Source of the DNA: Sphingobacteriales bacterium
Lineage (GTDB): Bacteria > Bacteroidota > Bacteroidia > Sphingobacteriales > Sphingobacteriaceae
Assembly (NCBI GenBank): GCA_028288165.1
Contig: JAQBOG010000015.1
Span: 1-64,000 of the forward strand
Reading direction: 5' to 3'
DNA: 64,000 nucleotides
The notes under the pieces are model-generated. The model had not been told where the DNA came from. It was given only the letters and a program-made list of their open reading frames with translations, and made no database searches. The position numbers were made by a program, and so were the translations under genes. Below are positions 33,674 to 44,155 of this stretch, in pieces (positions within the stretch are counted from its first letter, which is position 1; each line of letters opens with the position of its first letter).

Positions 33674-36600
33674 TTATGCTAATTCTTTTTTTCCTTTTCC
33701 AAATTTCCAGTAAATTAATGGAAGAAAGAATAAATTTAAGATTGTAGAAGTGGTTAAGCCTCCTAAAATTACTATTGCCATCGGATATTCAATTTCTTGT
33801 CCAGGCTTATTACCGCTTATTACAATGGGCAGTAACGCTAATGAAGCTGCAAGTGCTGTCATAAGTATGGGCGTCATTCGCTCCAATGCTCCGCGGATGA
33901 TCATGTGCATACTGAATGTTTCATTTTCTTCCGTTTCCAGGTGACGATAATGGCTGATCAGCATAATGGCGTTTCTAGCTGCAATTCCCAATACGGTTAC
34001 AAATCCTACCAAAGAACCTAATGATAAAACTCCGCCTGAAATCCATGCGGCTATTATACATCCCGAAAGGGCGAAAGGTAAACTCAGCATAATTAAGCTT
34101 GCTGTTCGGTAAGATTTGAAATCCACATACAGAATCAAGAAAATGCCAAGCAAAGATAAAAGCATTAAACTGTACAACCTGTTTTGTGATTTCTGCCGTT
34201 CGGCATATTCACCTAAAATTTCAGGATGGTAACCGGCATCAAATGAAACGCCTGCTAGTTGTGTCTGAATGTCTTTTGCTACAGCTCCCAAATCGCGTCC
34301 TTTTGTATTGCAGGTAACGTCAATTCTTCGTGAAGATTGCTCACGTGTAATTTCATTCGGCGTTGGGGCAACGTACACATCCGCCACATCTTTTAACGGC
34401 ACTCTTCCTCCACGAGGGATGTCGATTAACAGATTACGTATATCTTCGATACTTGCCCGCTGATCATTGGTTCCCCAAACTACTACATCAAAAATCTTTT
34501 GATCTTCGTACACTTCGCCAACTTTTGTACCGTTTACCAAAGTATTGATGGCACTTCGTACATTGGTGGCTGATACTCCGAATCTTGCGGCATTATCTGC
34601 ATGGAATTTTACAGCCAGTTGCGGTACCAGCGTTTGAGGTTGTACTTTTAAGTCGCTCACGCCATCCACTTTTTCCAGTTTCTTGCCTACTTCTTTGGCT
34701 TTTGTTTGCAATACTGCCAGATCAGAACCGTAAATACGAACTACAATGCTGGCGCTTGTTCCGGTTAAAACTTCCTTTACACGTTCCCGCAAATAAGTTA
34801 ACACATCACGATAAAGCCCTGGATAGCCATCTACTACTTCCTGAATTTTACCAACGGTTTCCTCGTAATCTACGCTCGGATCAACACTTATCCAATTTTC
34901 TGTAAAGTTAGGACCAACCACTTCATCGGCTACTTCTGCACGACCAATGTGCGCACCAAAATTCCGCACTCCGGGAATGGCTCTCAATTCGTTACTGGCA
35001 CGTTGGGTAATACGGGTCATGGCTTCAAGCGATGTTCCCGGCTTTTCTACCCAATGCATTAAAAAATCATACTCTTTAAAATGAGGAAGAAACTCTTCGC
35101 CTAAAAAAGGGGCTAATCCGAAAGTAAGCAGTACCGTTATTCCCATCGCCCAAAAAGCCTTTTTGGGTTTTGCAATAATGCTATGCAGGGAACGCTCGTA
35201 ACGAGGTTTCAAGTAAGTTACCGGCTTTGGTTCTTTTTCGGGTTCGGTGGCATTGCTTGCTGAATATCTGTTCTTTAATAGTATGAGTGATAAAGCCGGA
35301 GTTAAGGTTAAAGCAACAAATAAGGAAGCCATAATTGCCAGCATGTAACTTAAAGCCAATGGTTGGAAGAACGAGCCCGACAATCCCGGAAGGAAAAACA
35401 CAGGCATTAATACCAGAGCCACTATTAAACTTCCGTAAACAACGGCGCTCCGCACTTCCATAGATGCCTGAAAAACTACTTTAATAGCAGGCAGCGGTTC
35501 TGACAGCAAGGCATTTTGCTTTAATCGCCTCACAATATTTTCTACATCGATAATGGCATCATCCACTACTTCGCCAAGGGCGATAACCAATCCTGCCAAC
35601 ACCATTGTATCAATAGTGCCTCCACGGTAGTGCAAAACAATCATGGCAATAATTAACGAAAGTGGAATAGCTAAAACGCTAATTAAAGCTGTACGCCAAT
35701 CTTTCAGAAAGAAGAAAAGAACGATAATAACCAAAATGCACCCAATCAACAGTGCTTTATTCAGGTTGTTTAACGACATTTCTATAAAAGTTGCAGGGCG
35801 GAAAATGGTAGAATCGAAATCCATTCCTTTCATCGCCGGACGCATTTCTTCCAGTACTTTTTCCACCTGGCGGGTAACTTCCAATGAATTGGCTTGGGGC
35901 TGTTTTTCAACGATCAGCAATAAGCCGGGACCATCATTAATAACCGCATCGCCAATTGGAGCACGAAAGCCTTCTGTTACTTCCGCAATTTCAATTAAAC
36001 GAACAGATAAACCGTTTTTGGTAGCAACAGTTACTTCGGCTAAATCTTCGGCCTGGTAAATAGTGGGCAGATGTGAAATAGCCATCCGCTGGTTTGGCAT
36101 ATCTACAAAACCGCCACCAAATTGTTGCGTTGCTTCGCGAACAGCAGTTACCACTTGATTTAGTTGCAAGTTATTAGCATATAATCGTTCGGGATTTACT
36201 TTCACCTGTAATTGCCTATCACGCTGCCCCCAAATAGCTACGTTTGCCACTCCTGGAATAGCCATTAAGCGTGGTCGCAAGGTCCAGCGTACAGGCGTAG
36301 TCATGTCCATTTGAGAAAGCGATTTTGAGCTTACCCCAATTTTTAACACCCGGCTTGTGGATGACAAAGGTGTAAGCATCACCGGCGGACGGGCAACTGC
36401 CGGAAGCTGTGTAGCTACCCGCGTTAATCGCTCCTGCACTAATTGTCGGGCTTCGATAACGCCTGTTCCTTTCTTAAAATCTAAAACTACAGATGCTAAT
36501 CCTAATACCGATTTGGAACGCAGACGTGTAGCATTGGGCGTTCCGTTTAACGCATTTTCAATCGGTACGGCTATTAAAGCCTCTACCTCTGCTGTGGATA

Positions 36601-36763
36601 AACCGGGCGCTTCTACCTGTATTTCTACATAAGGTGGAGCAAATTCAGGAAACACATCATATGAAGCATTTTTGATTACATTATAGCCTACCGCCATAAG
36701 TATTACCATCAGGATTACGACGATAACCCTGAGTTGCAAGGATGTTGATACTAACCAGCGCAT
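33674..36763 (-). CDS. CusA/CzcA-family RND efflux pump inner-membrane transporter
   Basis: 1029 residues, 12 transmembrane helices and two large periplasmic loops. The family blocks are visible: [60 protein letters not shown] (the central TM4 acidic proton-relay motif), and the repeat in the second half. It pumps a heavy metal or an amphipathic compound from periplasm or cytosol to outside with the adaptor and TolC protein encoded upstream in the same operon. Proton-relay acidic residues are present, so it is likely functional. Which metal is not determined by the sequence; copper or silver is suggested by the linked CusRS-like system. Confidence 0.92.
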   Translation of the reverse strand: MRWLVSTSLQLRVIVVILMVILMAVGYNVIKNASYDVFPEFAPPYVEIQVEAPGLSTAEVEALIAVPIENALNGTPNATRLRSKSVLGLASVVLDFKKGTGVIEARQLVQERLTRVATQLPAVARPPVMLTPLSSTSRVLKIGVSSKSLSQMDMTTPVRWTLRPRLMAIPGVANVAIWGQRDRQLQVKVNPERLYANNLQLNQVVTAVREATQQFGGGFVDMPNQRMAISHLPTIYQAEDLAEVTVATKNGLSVRLIEIAEVTEGFRAPIGDAVINDGPGLLLIVEKQPQANSLEVTRQVEKVLEEMRPAMKGMDFDSTIFRPATFIEMSLNNLNKALLIGCILVIIVLFFFLKDWRTALISVLAIPLSLIIAMIVLHYRGGTIDTMVLAGLVIALGEVVDDAIIDVENIVRRLKQNALLSEPLPAIKVVFQASMEVRSAVVYGSLIVALVLMPVFFLPGLSGSFFQPLALSYMLAIMASLFVALTLTPALSLILLKNRYSASNATEPEKEPKPVTYLKPRYERSLHSIIAKPKKAFWAMGITVLLTFGLAPFLGEEFLPHFKEYDFLMHWVEKPGTSLEAMTRITQRASNELRAIPGVRNFGAHIGRAEVADEVVGPNFTENWISVDPSVDYEETVGKIQEVVDGYPGLYRDVLTYLRERVKEVLTGTSASIVVRIYGSDLAVLQTKAKEVGKKLEKVDGVSDLKVQPQTLVPQLAVKFHADNAARFGVSATNVRSAINTLVNGTKVGEVYEDQKIFDVVVWGTNDQRASIEDIRNLLIDIPRGGRVPLKDVADVYVAPTPNEITREQSSRRIDVTCNTKGRDLGAVAKDIQTQLAGVSFDAGYHPEILGEYAERQKSQNRLYSLMLLSLLGIFLILYVDFKSYRTASLIMLSLPFALSGCIIAAWISGGVLSLGSLVGFVTVLGIAARNAIMLISHYRHLETEENETFSMHMIIRGALERMTPILMTALAASLALLPIVISGNKPGQEIEYPMAIVILGGLTTSTILNLFFLPLIYWKFGKGKKELA

Positions 36764-37965
36764 TATTTACCTCCCCCAAATTCTGTCCCGAACAATTCTG
36801 CTGCACCCAGGGTAACAATTTTAGCCCCTACTGGCGGACCTTGTTTTAAAATTGCTTTTTTATTGGCAACTCTCAGTAATTCAACTCTTCTGCGTACAAA
36901 TACGTTGGGTTCGGTATTTTCATACACCCAAGCGCCTCCGTAAATATCATATAAAACTGCAGAAAAGGGAACGACTAAACCTGAGTGGCTTCCTTTGTAA
37001 GGTAAGGTGATACTAATCTTTTGTCCGGGCCTGAAATCACCTTTCGAGTTATCAATTTCATAATATAGATCTACCGAAGTAGCCAATGGATCGGATGTTG
37101 GAGGTCCTGTAACCGGGCGTGCAGTGACGGTGCCTGATGCTCCCTGAAAATCAGATAAACCCTGTACGAAAGCTATTCCCCGGGCATCAATTAAAGCTTC
37201 ATCGCCGGCATATACCGGAACCCTTAACCATAAGTTTCGAAGAGATACAATATCTGCAATGGGTGCAGCATTGGCTAAAACCTGGTTACTGCTGCTGTAT
37301 ACTCTTTGTACCACTCCTGTTATCGGAGCTTCGAGATTGAGGGTTGACATTCTATCTGCCAAACCCTGACTAGTATTTCCGCGAAGCAGTTGCAACCGGT
37401 TTTGTGCTACTCTTAACTGAGCTGTGATAGCAGCCAATTCCGCTTCGGCTTCTTGTTTTGCACGAAGGCTTCCCGCTTTTTCAGCATAGAGCTGAGAGGT
37501 TCTTTTTACTTTTTCAGAACTGGTGTTGTACTGAACTTGTGTACGGGCAAGGTCTTCACGGGCGCTTAATAAATCCTTCTCAGAAGGAAGAATAATTAAA
37601 CGGCCGATTTGCTGTCCTTTAGATACATTTTGCCCAGCGGTTATCGTCCGCCCGTTTCTGGCAGCGATTAATGTTCCGGCTACTGGAGCGGTTATGGTAA
37701 TGAGTTTGCCAGGAACGGCAGTGACTTCGGCACTAAAGGAACGGCTGTTGTTTACGGATTCATTGATCACTTTAACCGTTTGGATTCCCAGACGTTGGAC
37801 TGCCTTTTCGGTGAGGGTTATTTTATTCAGGTCGCCTTCCTTAACAGGATTGCTTTGCTCTGCAGGCAGCTTCGGTTTTTCTTCTTTCTTCCCGGAATTA
37901 CATCCGGAAGCCATGACAGCGACAAGCACCACATTCAAAAAAAGGCTATTAAAAGTGTATCTCAT
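36763..37965 (-). CDS. RND efflux periplasmic adaptor (CusB/MFP family), lipoprotein
   Basis: 400 residues from [17 protein letters not shown]; an ATG at 37998 adds 11 residues overlapping the TolC gene and is less likely. Lipoprotein signal [14 protein letters not shown] linker; lipoyl/biotinyl-like hinge halves ([20 protein letters not shown] and [20 protein letters not shown]), coiled-coil helices ([20 protein letters not shown]) and a beta-barrel. It connects the RND pump to the outer-membrane TolC protein. Its stop and the start of the RND gene share one base, so translation is coupled. Confidence 0.9.
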   Translation of the reverse strand: MRYTFNSLFLNVVLVAVMASGCNSGKKEEKPKLPAEQSNPVKEGDLNKITLTEKAVQRLGIQTVKVINESVNNSRSFSAEVTAVPGKLITITAPVAGTLIAARNGRTITAGQNVSKGQQIGRLIILPSEKDLLSAREDLARTQVQYNTSSEKVKRTSQLYAEKAGSLRAKQEAEAELAAITAQLRVAQNRLQLLRGNTSQGLADRMSTLNLEAPITGVVQRVYSSSNQVLANAAPIADIVSLRNLWLRVPVYAGDEALIDARGIAFVQGLSDFQGASGTVTARPVTGPPTSDPLATSVDLYYEIDNSKGDFRPGQKISITLPYKGSHSGLVVPFSAVLYDIYGGAWVYENTEPNVFVRRRVELLRVANKKAILKQGPPVGAKIVTLGAAELFGTEFGGGK

Positions 37966-37972
37966 GGTGTGT

Positions 37973-39349
37973 TTAGTTGATTTGAGTTTTTTTACCAATG
38001 CTTAAATTAAGCTGACTAACAGCTCTGCGGAGTTCTGCTTCTATTTCGGCTTTACGAAGCTGGCCATTCATTAATTGCCTCATGGCTTCTAATACAGGAA
38101 GGTAAGAGATGTCGCCCCGCTGATAAGTTAATCGCGAAAGCCTAACTGCTTCTTGCAAAGCAGGCAACGTATTTGTGTTCCAAACCTGGTATGATTTTAA
38201 GGTTTGCTCATATCGGTCGTACGCATTAGCTACATCCAGCACCACTCGCTGACGGATGGACACATAATTAAAAGATGCTTGTTCCATTTCGGCTCTTGCC
38301 CTGGCAATTTTCCCTTGGTTTCGGTTTAAAACCGGAAGTTCCATCTGGATACCAGGGTTAAAGGCATTGGGTAATAATTCACTGCCGCCTTTTCCATTAA
38401 TATGTTGGAAGTTTAAGGTTCCCATAAAATTGATGATCCGTGAGCGTTCCCAACCCAGCTTTTTCCCTCCCGAATTGATGGATAAAGTGGCAGATTTTAG
38501 CTCCGGCTGATTTTCAAAAGCAAGCTTAAAGTATTCGTCTTTTGATACTTTGTGGTTAATGAAGTCGGTTTTAGAAAAAACGTAATTCACCACGGTATCC
38601 GGCGAATACCCTAAGAGTGTGTTTAGTCGGTGAATGGTAAGTATGGTATCTAAGCTTGCTTTCGTGTATTCGTCCACTGCGGCAGCGCTATCTGCCCGAG
38701 TGGTTAAGGTTTCGAGTTCACTGATATCCCCCAAGCGGAAGCGTGTATTGGCTAGTTCCTGAATCTCTTTGCGTATGGTTGCGTTCTGGGCGAGAATAGC
38801 GGCCTTTTCTTTGACAAGTTGTAAATCGGCAAAGGCAGTTTGCACATCACGGATTAACGTATAACCTCGCTGTACCATATTTTCAGAAGTCCGTTCTAAT
38901 TCCGCTTTAGCGAAAGCAATACGTTGAGGCCTTTGCCATAAAAAGTCTAATCCGAAATTGATGTAGCCCGAAACGTTTAATCCGCCGGAAGGCAAAAGGT
39001 AGCGTAATAATGGATTGGAGACTACTCCTGCATCGGTTACATCAGCTTGCGAAATAGCGATTGTAGCCAAATCCGATTGGTATTGCGGGTTATTATAGAG
39101 CGCTAAAGAGACGGCTTCGTCTTCAGCAATTCCGTTGTTTAACTGTACCGATGGTGGAAGCAAGCTTGTTCCTGGTTTTGATGCTGCTGACAGATCATAA
39201 CCATACTGCTGTTTTATTCGCTCGCTAACTCCGCTTCTGATAGCTGTTACTTTTGGAGCACATGAGCCAAGCCAAAGCAGGGAACCGAAGCCCACAGCTA
39301 TAAAAAACCGATATAGTAGTAGGGTATATCCTTTCTTTCGTAATTGCAT
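37973..39349 (-). CDS. TolC-family outer-membrane efflux protein
   Basis: 458 residues with a lipoprotein signal (LWLGSC, Cys30), two repeated coiled-coil/beta segments typical of the OEP fold (VSLALYNNPQYQSDLATIA, QPELKSATLSINSGGKKLGW) and heptad-rich helices. It provides the outer-membrane exit duct for the RND pump. It is the first gene of the operon TolC-adaptor-RND-regulator-kinase; the adaptor start follows its stop by 7 bp. Intact and of normal length. Confidence 0.9.
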   Translation of the reverse strand: MQLRKKGYTLLLYRFFIAVGFGSLLWLGSCAPKVTAIRSGVSERIKQQYGYDLSAASKPGTSLLPPSVQLNNGIAEDEAVSLALYNNPQYQSDLATIAISQADVTDAGVVSNPLLRYLLPSGGLNVSGYINFGLDFLWQRPQRIAFAKAELERTSENMVQRGYTLIRDVQTAFADLQLVKEKAAILAQNATIRKEIQELANTRFRLGDISELETLTTRADSAAAVDEYTKASLDTILTIHRLNTLLGYSPDTVVNYVFSKTDFINHKVSKDEYFKLAFENQPELKSATLSINSGGKKLGWERSRIINFMGTLNFQHINGKGGSELLPNAFNPGIQMELPVLNRNQGKIARARAEMEQASFNYVSIRQRVVLDVANAYDRYEQTLKSYQVWNTNTLPALQEAVRLSRLTYQRGDISYLPVLEAMRQLMNGQLRKAEIEAELRRAVSQLNLSIGKKTQIN

Positions 39350-39444
39350 GACCCGAATGTATTGGGTAATTCTGAGTCAAATCTGAGTATTTAGTTAAAC
39401 GGGCAACGCATTCCGTCGATGTTTCTCTCTTTTTAGGTTGTAGT

Positions 39445-39615
39445 ACAGTCATTGTAAAATAGGGTGCAAAACCATTCCTGTCGAAGTGATTATTGGTGGA
39501 GATCGTAATCTGTCCAGGAGAAGTGGTAAAAATCTGCATGACATAAAATCATTTCTTTTTTGCTTTTAAGCGATTGGGGAAATCGGGCAGCTTCAATGCA
39601 GGCTACAACGATGTT
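39445..39615 (-). pseudogene. Fragment of an HD-domain phosphohydrolase-like gene
   Basis: The minus strand reads NIVVACIEAARFPQ, then EMILCHADFYHFSWTDYDL, a stop, then SLRQEWFCTLFYND. This aligns with the intact HD protein at 51562-52149 (EIVGCINATKYPQNP, VICDADFYHFSLPDY, LLRAEWELYLRKFF). The HD catalytic half is missing and the frame is broken. It lies upstream of the efflux operon start and is evidently a relic of a duplicate or horizontally acquired copy. Confidence 0.6.
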
Positions 39616-39752
39616 CAATTTTTCATGGGATAATTTTTATTTGAAACAGATTCGGTTTGATTACCGTCAGGCTTGATGGTTAAAATACCTTTGTGCTATA
39701 ATTAATGATCAATTGCATCATTTTTGATATCAATAAATTAACTGTACAATTT

Positions 39753-41003
39753 ATGCCTGATAAAGCCACTAAAAGCAATTTCAAGGTTATCTTGATTATG
39801 GGGTTGCTCACTGCCATTGCTCCATTGTCAATTGATATGTACTTGCCGGCATTTCCTGCTATTGCCAAAAGTTTGCATACCACTGTTTCAGAAGTAACCT
39901 TATCACTTTCCAGCTTTTTTATTGGCATCTCTGCAGGGCAATTACTTTATGGCCCACTGCTGGAACGTTTTGGTAGAAAAAAACCATTGTACTTTGGGCT
40001 TTGCCTTTACTTTTTAGCTTCTGTTGGCTGTGCCCTTGCTCTGTCGGTAAATGCTTTAATTATGTTCAGGCTTTTTCAAGCGATTGGCGGCTGTGTTGGA
40101 ATGGTAGCTGCCAGGGCGATGGTGAGAGATCTGTTTGATGTAAAAGAAAATGCAAAAGTATTTTCAATGCTGATGCTGGTCGTATCAGTGTCGCCTATCA
40201 TTGCACCTACATTAGGTGGTTATATTACCTCTGCCTTTGGCTGGCGATATGTCTTTTATATGCTCATCCTAGTCGTTCTACTCATCCTCATCGGCACCTA
40301 CTTTTTTTTGCCGGAAAGCAAGAAGCCAGACCCAACCTTTTCACTAAAACCTGCTCCAATACTCCGAAATTTTGCAACAGTTTTAAGTAATTCGCACTTT
40401 ATCACTTATGCATTAACAGGAGCCATATCCTACGCCGGATTGTATGCGTATGTCAGCGGTGCCCCTTATGTCTTTATGGAAATCTATAAGGTGAGTGAAG
40501 CGCAATTCGGATGGATCTTTGCTTTCATTGCTGCAGGGTTAATCAGTGCGAGTCAGGTAAACAATATAGTATTGAAACGTTATTCAAATGAGCACATCAT
40601 TAAAATCGCTTCGTGCTGCCAAAGCATAATTGGTGCAACACTGGTTTGTTTGACTTTAATGGGTTGGACTAGTCTGTTGCTTACTGTTTTTCTAGTATTT
40701 CTTTTTCTGGCATGTCAAGGTTTTATTTTTCCCAATGCAACAGCACTTGCCTTAGCTCCACTAGGGCACAATGCTGGTAATGCATCCGCTTTGATTGGGG
40801 CTATTCAAATGACCGTGGGCGCAAGTGCATCTGCTATTATAAGTGTATTGCAAAGCCACACCGCATTGCCGATGGCTGGGGTAATGACTTGTTGCGCTAT
40901 TGCAGCTTTCACTGTTTTCTTATTCGGCAGCAAAAACCTTACTCAAAATGTTACCGAGGAAGGTTTGAAGGAAGCAGATATAGAGCTGGCGTCTGGATTA
41001 TAA
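39753..41003 (+). CDS. Bcr/CflA-family MFS drug exporter
   Basis: 416 residues from MPDKATKSN; an ATG at 39705 adds 16 residues without a family match. Twelve hydrophobic helices; the Bcr/CflA signature LTAIAPLSIDMYLPAFPAIA in helix 1, the motif A loop GPLLERFGRKKPLYFGLCLY and the motif C-like region RAMVRDLFDVKENAKVFSML. It exports small drugs such as bicyclomycin-like or aromatic compounds by proton antiport. Divergent from the efflux operon; no linked regulator is visible. Confidence 0.88.
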   Translation: MPDKATKSNFKVILIMGLLTAIAPLSIDMYLPAFPAIAKSLHTTVSEVTLSLSSFFIGISAGQLLYGPLLERFGRKKPLYFGLCLYFLASVGCALALSVNALIMFRLFQAIGGCVGMVAARAMVRDLFDVKENAKVFSMLMLVVSVSPIIAPTLGGYITSAFGWRYVFYMLILVVLLILIGTYFFLPESKKPDPTFSLKPAPILRNFATVLSNSHFITYALTGAISYAGLYAYVSGAPYVFMEIYKVSEAQFGWIFAFIAAGLISASQVNNIVLKRYSNEHIIKIASCCQSIIGATLVCLTLMGWTSLLLTVFLVFLFLACQGFIFPNATALALAPLGHNAGNASALIGAIQMTVGASASAIISVLQSHTALPMAGVMTCCAIAAFTVFLFGSKNLTQNVTEEGLKEADIELASGL

Positions 41004-41583
41004 ATGTTTCGGAAGTTCTTAACCTGATTTCCTTATAAGAAGTTACAATTGATAAGGTATGCACAACTTAAAAACCAGAGCTTAAATTAATTGGAGAAAC
41101 CATACTCACCGACACAATGTATGACCTTTCAACAACACATAGTGAAAGTTGTCTTGCTTCCTACAAATCGAATTTTAAGACGTGCCCTTGAAACTATACT
41201 CTAAAACAGGTTTATTACTTTCTCTGAGGCTAAATTACTCGTCGTATTTATAGGCCCCTTAAAAATATAACATTTCAGTCAAAACAACCCTACAAGCTGA
41301 TGTGGGCTCCATACCCTAATAACACAAGGATATAGCAATCAGATATTAAAGCATAAAAAACCTCTTCTAAAAATTGCATATTTAATACAATTTTTGTACT
41401 TTATTTCTTAATTATAAACCTATGAGAATTGCCTCTCATTTTCCTTTATCCGGCCGAACGGCAGGATTCTGACAGAATGAATTATTCTGATATAAATACC
41501 TCCGTAAACCCACTTACTAAATCTCTCTTAAGGTTAAACCATCTTGGGCATATAGCTCATCACATTAAATCAATTTTATCTCG
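41004..41583. other. Gene-free interval of about 580 bp
   Basis: AT-rich leader of the sulfur module. I see no gene, clear hairpin or repeat. The stretch around 41380-41425 (TTTAATACAATTTTTGTAC) is a weak inverted sequence and could be part of a promoter or operator for the downstream genes. Confidence 0.35.
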
Positions 41584-41997
41584 ATGAAAAAGTTATTCTC
41601 AGCATTTGTGCTATTACTTTTTTATTATAGCAGCTATGCACAATTAAGAAATTATGAAGTCGTTTTCGATGTTTCGAGCAGAGACTCGATCAGTCAGCAG
41701 GCTGTGGTCAGGGAAATTTCTCTGATCAAAAATGCCAATCCGGAAGCCAATCTGGAAGCTGTTATTTACGGACAAGGGCTTAATTTGGTGCTAAAAGACA
41801 AATCGGCGCACACTGAATCGATAATGAAATTATTAAAAATGAATAATGTCTCTTTTAAAGTATGCTCTATAACTCTTAGCAGAAACCATGTAGATAAAAA
41901 TCAGCTTATACCCGGTGTTGAAGTAGTGCCCGATGGCATTTACGAAATTATTACTAAGCAAAAAGAAGGCTGGGGTTATATTAAAGTATCTCAATGA
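41584..41997 (+). CDS. Exported DsrE-like protein
   Basis: 137 residues with a signal peptide (MKKLFSAFVLLLFYYSSYAQ). The body has the DsrE/DsrF-like alternating fold: YEVVFDVSSRDSISQQAVVR, EISLIKNANPEANLEAVIYG, GLNLVLKDKSAH and a predicted Cys in VSFKVCSITL. DsrE proteins carry persulfide sulfur on cysteine. It is coupled to the thiosulfate-dehydrogenase-like cytochrome downstream, so it probably acts as a periplasmic sulfur-handling protein. Role is inferred from fold and context. Confidence 0.8.
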   Translation: MKKLFSAFVLLLFYYSSYAQLRNYEVVFDVSSRDSISQQAVVREISLIKNANPEANLEAVIYGQGLNLVLKDKSAHTESIMKLLKMNNVSFKVCSITLSRNHVDKNQLIPGVEVVPDGIYEIITKQKEGWGYIKVSQ

Positions 41998-42009
41998 GTG
42001 GTTTATACA

Positions 42010-42990
42010 ATGAAAGCTTTTTCAAAAATGCGGTATCGAGGTATTGTACTTATATCTGTAATAATGGTATCGATAATTATTTACAGCTGCCAGAATCAGA
42101 CCGAAAAATCTTCCAAAGCCGTTTCTAAAGAAATTCCCTGGAAAGCACCCGATATCAGCAAGCTTCCGGCAGATTCATCATCACTGCAAATAAAATACGG
42201 CAAGGATCTTATTGTGCACACCTCCAAATATTTTGGACCGAAAGGCTCTATAGCGACAATCAGCAACGGAATGGAATGCCAGAATTGCCATCTGGACGCA
42301 GGTACCCGTCCTTTTGGAAATTCTTTCGGGGCTGTTTTTTCAACCTATCCAAAATATCGTGCACGCAGCGGCAGAGTTGAATCTATAGAATACCGGATAA
42401 ATGAATGCATGGAGCGAAGCATGAACGGAAAAAAGATAGACACGCTTAGCAAGGAAATGAAGGCGATGAAAGCATATCTTACCTGGCTTGGCAAAGATGT
42501 GCCGAAAGGAGTTAAACCCGCCGGCACTGGCATTCAGGAGATCGCCTTTATAAACCGTGCGGCTAATCCTCAAAAAGGCAAAGCAATATATTTAGATAAA
42601 TGCCAAAGCTGCCACGGCATTAATGGACAGGGACTTATAAAGCCCGACTCATCCGGGTATTTGTATCCGCCGCTTTGGGGCTCAGAAAGCTATAACGTTA
42701 GCGCAGGCATGTATCGAATCTCCCGTTTTGCTGGATTTGTAAAACATAACATGCCCTTTACGGCCGTGAAAACCAATCCTCAATTAACTGATGAAGAAGC
42801 CTGGGATTTGGCCGCATTTGTAAATTCACAGCAACGCACCGAAAAATTTTTCAGTTATGACTGGAAGAAAATCAGCGCCAAACCAGTTGATTATCCGTTC
42901 GGTCCTTATGCTGACAGTTATACCGAAAAACAGCATAAATACGGGCCTTTTAAAGAAATGAAAAAGCCTGAAAGCAAATCTGCCAGGTAA
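42010..42990 (+). CDS. Thiosulfate dehydrogenase-like diheme c-type cytochrome (TsdA-like)
   Basis: 326 residues from ATG 42010; a GTG at 41998, directly abutting the DsrE stop, is the alternative. Signal or lipoprotein N-terminus (IIIYSC). Two c-type heme sites: CQNCH (about residue 90) in MECQNCHLDAGTRPFGNSFG, and CQSCH (about residue 200). Between them YPKYRARSGRVESIEYRINE then CMERSMNG matches the TsdA active site, where the Cys in NECMERS corresponds to the unusual Cys ligand of heme 1. TsdA oxidises two thiosulfate to tetrathionate in the periplasm. Here it is flanked by DsrE-like proteins and a TauE exporter. Direction of the reaction in vivo is unknown. Confidence 0.8.
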   Translation: MKAFSKMRYRGIVLISVIMVSIIIYSCQNQTEKSSKAVSKEIPWKAPDISKLPADSSSLQIKYGKDLIVHTSKYFGPKGSIATISNGMECQNCHLDAGTRPFGNSFGAVFSTYPKYRARSGRVESIEYRINECMERSMNGKKIDTLSKEMKAMKAYLTWLGKDVPKGVKPAGTGIQEIAFINRAANPQKGKAIYLDKCQSCHGINGQGLIKPDSSGYLYPPLWGSESYNVSAGMYRISRFAGFVKHNMPFTAVKTNPQLTDEEAWDLAAFVNSQQRTEKFFSYDWKKISAKPVDYPFGPYADSYTEKQHKYGPFKEMKKPESKSAR

Positions 42991-43060
42991 AATCGTTTAA
43001 AGAGAAAAGTAAAAGAAAGCCTGATATTACCATTGGGCCGTCTTTCACTTTTTATAATGT

Positions 43061-43762
43061 TTATCCTGCAAAACAATAAGCACAGCCATGTTCTTGTGCC
43101 CTGCCGACAGCCCAAACGCCAGAAGGTACCACATGAACATTAGGCAGCAAAGATGCCAGCCAATCTTTTTTTACCTCAGCGGCTTCCATCTTCATGCCAT
43201 CGGCTATGACGGCACTGAAAACCGTAATTGCAGCGTCGCAAACAAAAAACAGCACGCCGCTTTCCTGCAATTCGTTGATACCGATAGATACTTCGCCTAT
43301 TCCAGGTATTTTAAAATCACCTTTTTTAGGCTGCCAAAAGGGATTTCTGGTTGCAGGGGCTTTGGTGGCGGGATCATTTGCTTTAAATACTTCTCCGAAT
43401 TTATATTTTTCCCAAAGCTTGCTTTCGAATGCGTAAGGAATTGCATTATGGCGAAGAATTACTGCCACATTGCAGTCCTTTTCTGAACTCCCAGTTTTTT
43501 GATTTGTCATTAAAAAAACCCTAGGCCAAGCAAACGGCATAATTTCATTTGGCTCGGGAACATCAAAAACAATACGATGCTTGCCTTTCATCGTATCAAA
43601 CCACTCATCTGCTGATTTGGGTTCTTTATTAACATCTGATAATTCTAAAGCTTCTGTCTGCAAAGGAGCCAGCGATGCCAGCCCAATAGATGCAGCACTA
43701 GCAGCCAAAGTACTTATAAAGGCACGACGATTCGGCTGCAGTTTTAATTGGTTGTTTTTCAT
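43061..43762 (-). CDS. Tat-exported DsrE-family-like protein
   Basis: 233 residues from MKNNQLKLQP; an ATG at 43801 adds 13 residues and is less likely. A twin-arginine signal is clear: NRRAFISTLAASAASIGLAS. The mature part has a conserved domain beginning RIVFDVPEPNEIMPFAWPRV and ending VWAVGRAQEHGCAYCFAG, with a CxxC-like GCAYC near the end and AVILRHNAIPYAF. I recall this as a DsrE-related Tat protein family in Bacteroidota, function not characterised. It converges with the cytochrome gene and shares the sulfur context. Confidence 0.7.
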   Translation of the reverse strand: MKNNQLKLQPNRRAFISTLAASAASIGLASLAPLQTEALELSDVNKEPKSADEWFDTMKGKHRIVFDVPEPNEIMPFAWPRVFLMTNQKTGSSEKDCNVAVILRHNAIPYAFESKLWEKYKFGEVFKANDPATKAPATRNPFWQPKKGDFKIPGIGEVSIGINELQESGVLFFVCDAAITVFSAVIADGMKMEAAEVKKDWLASLLPNVHVVPSGVWAVGRAQEHGCAYCFAG

Positions 43763-44155
43763 TTTAGTATGATTTAAGTTAAATATTACGATATAACTCA
43801 AAAAAATAGGTCTTCTTGGTTAAGCAGGAAGATGAGACAGTTAATAAGGCCGATGAAGAATAAATTGGGCCTCTACTTAAGGAATTCTAATCAAATTATA
43901 ACGAAAATTACAAATAAGAAATAGTATTTGCAAGCAAATTTTAACATAAATATTATAATTAAACACCTTATTATGAGTTAATTAAGTTAATGAATAAGCA
44001 TCGTTAATGCTCCTCTGAGGTTTGGATAATGTACTGGATATGGTCTTTAACTTTGTTAAAAGTGAAAGACAGTGCTACCTTTTCGTCAATTTTAAAATTA
44101 GCGTTAATCGGAATCAAATCCAGTTAGGTTACAAGTGAAAAGGGAGCTAACCAAT
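43763..44155. other. Interval with a possible C-terminal gene fragment
   Basis: Near 44008-44125 the minus strand reads LDLIPINANFKIDEKVALSF, then TFNKVKDHIQYIIQTSEEH and a stop. It resembles the end of a small periplasmic protein (a copper-chaperone-like PLxLTF pattern) but the upstream frame is closed. The rest is leader DNA of the Tat protein gene. Confidence 0.25.

Noticed and set aside
39225..39539. 104-codon frame overlapping the start of the TolC-family gene
   Set aside because: It overlaps the well-supported TolC gene by about 125 bp in another frame, and the HD-phosphohydrolase relic explains the upstream part better.
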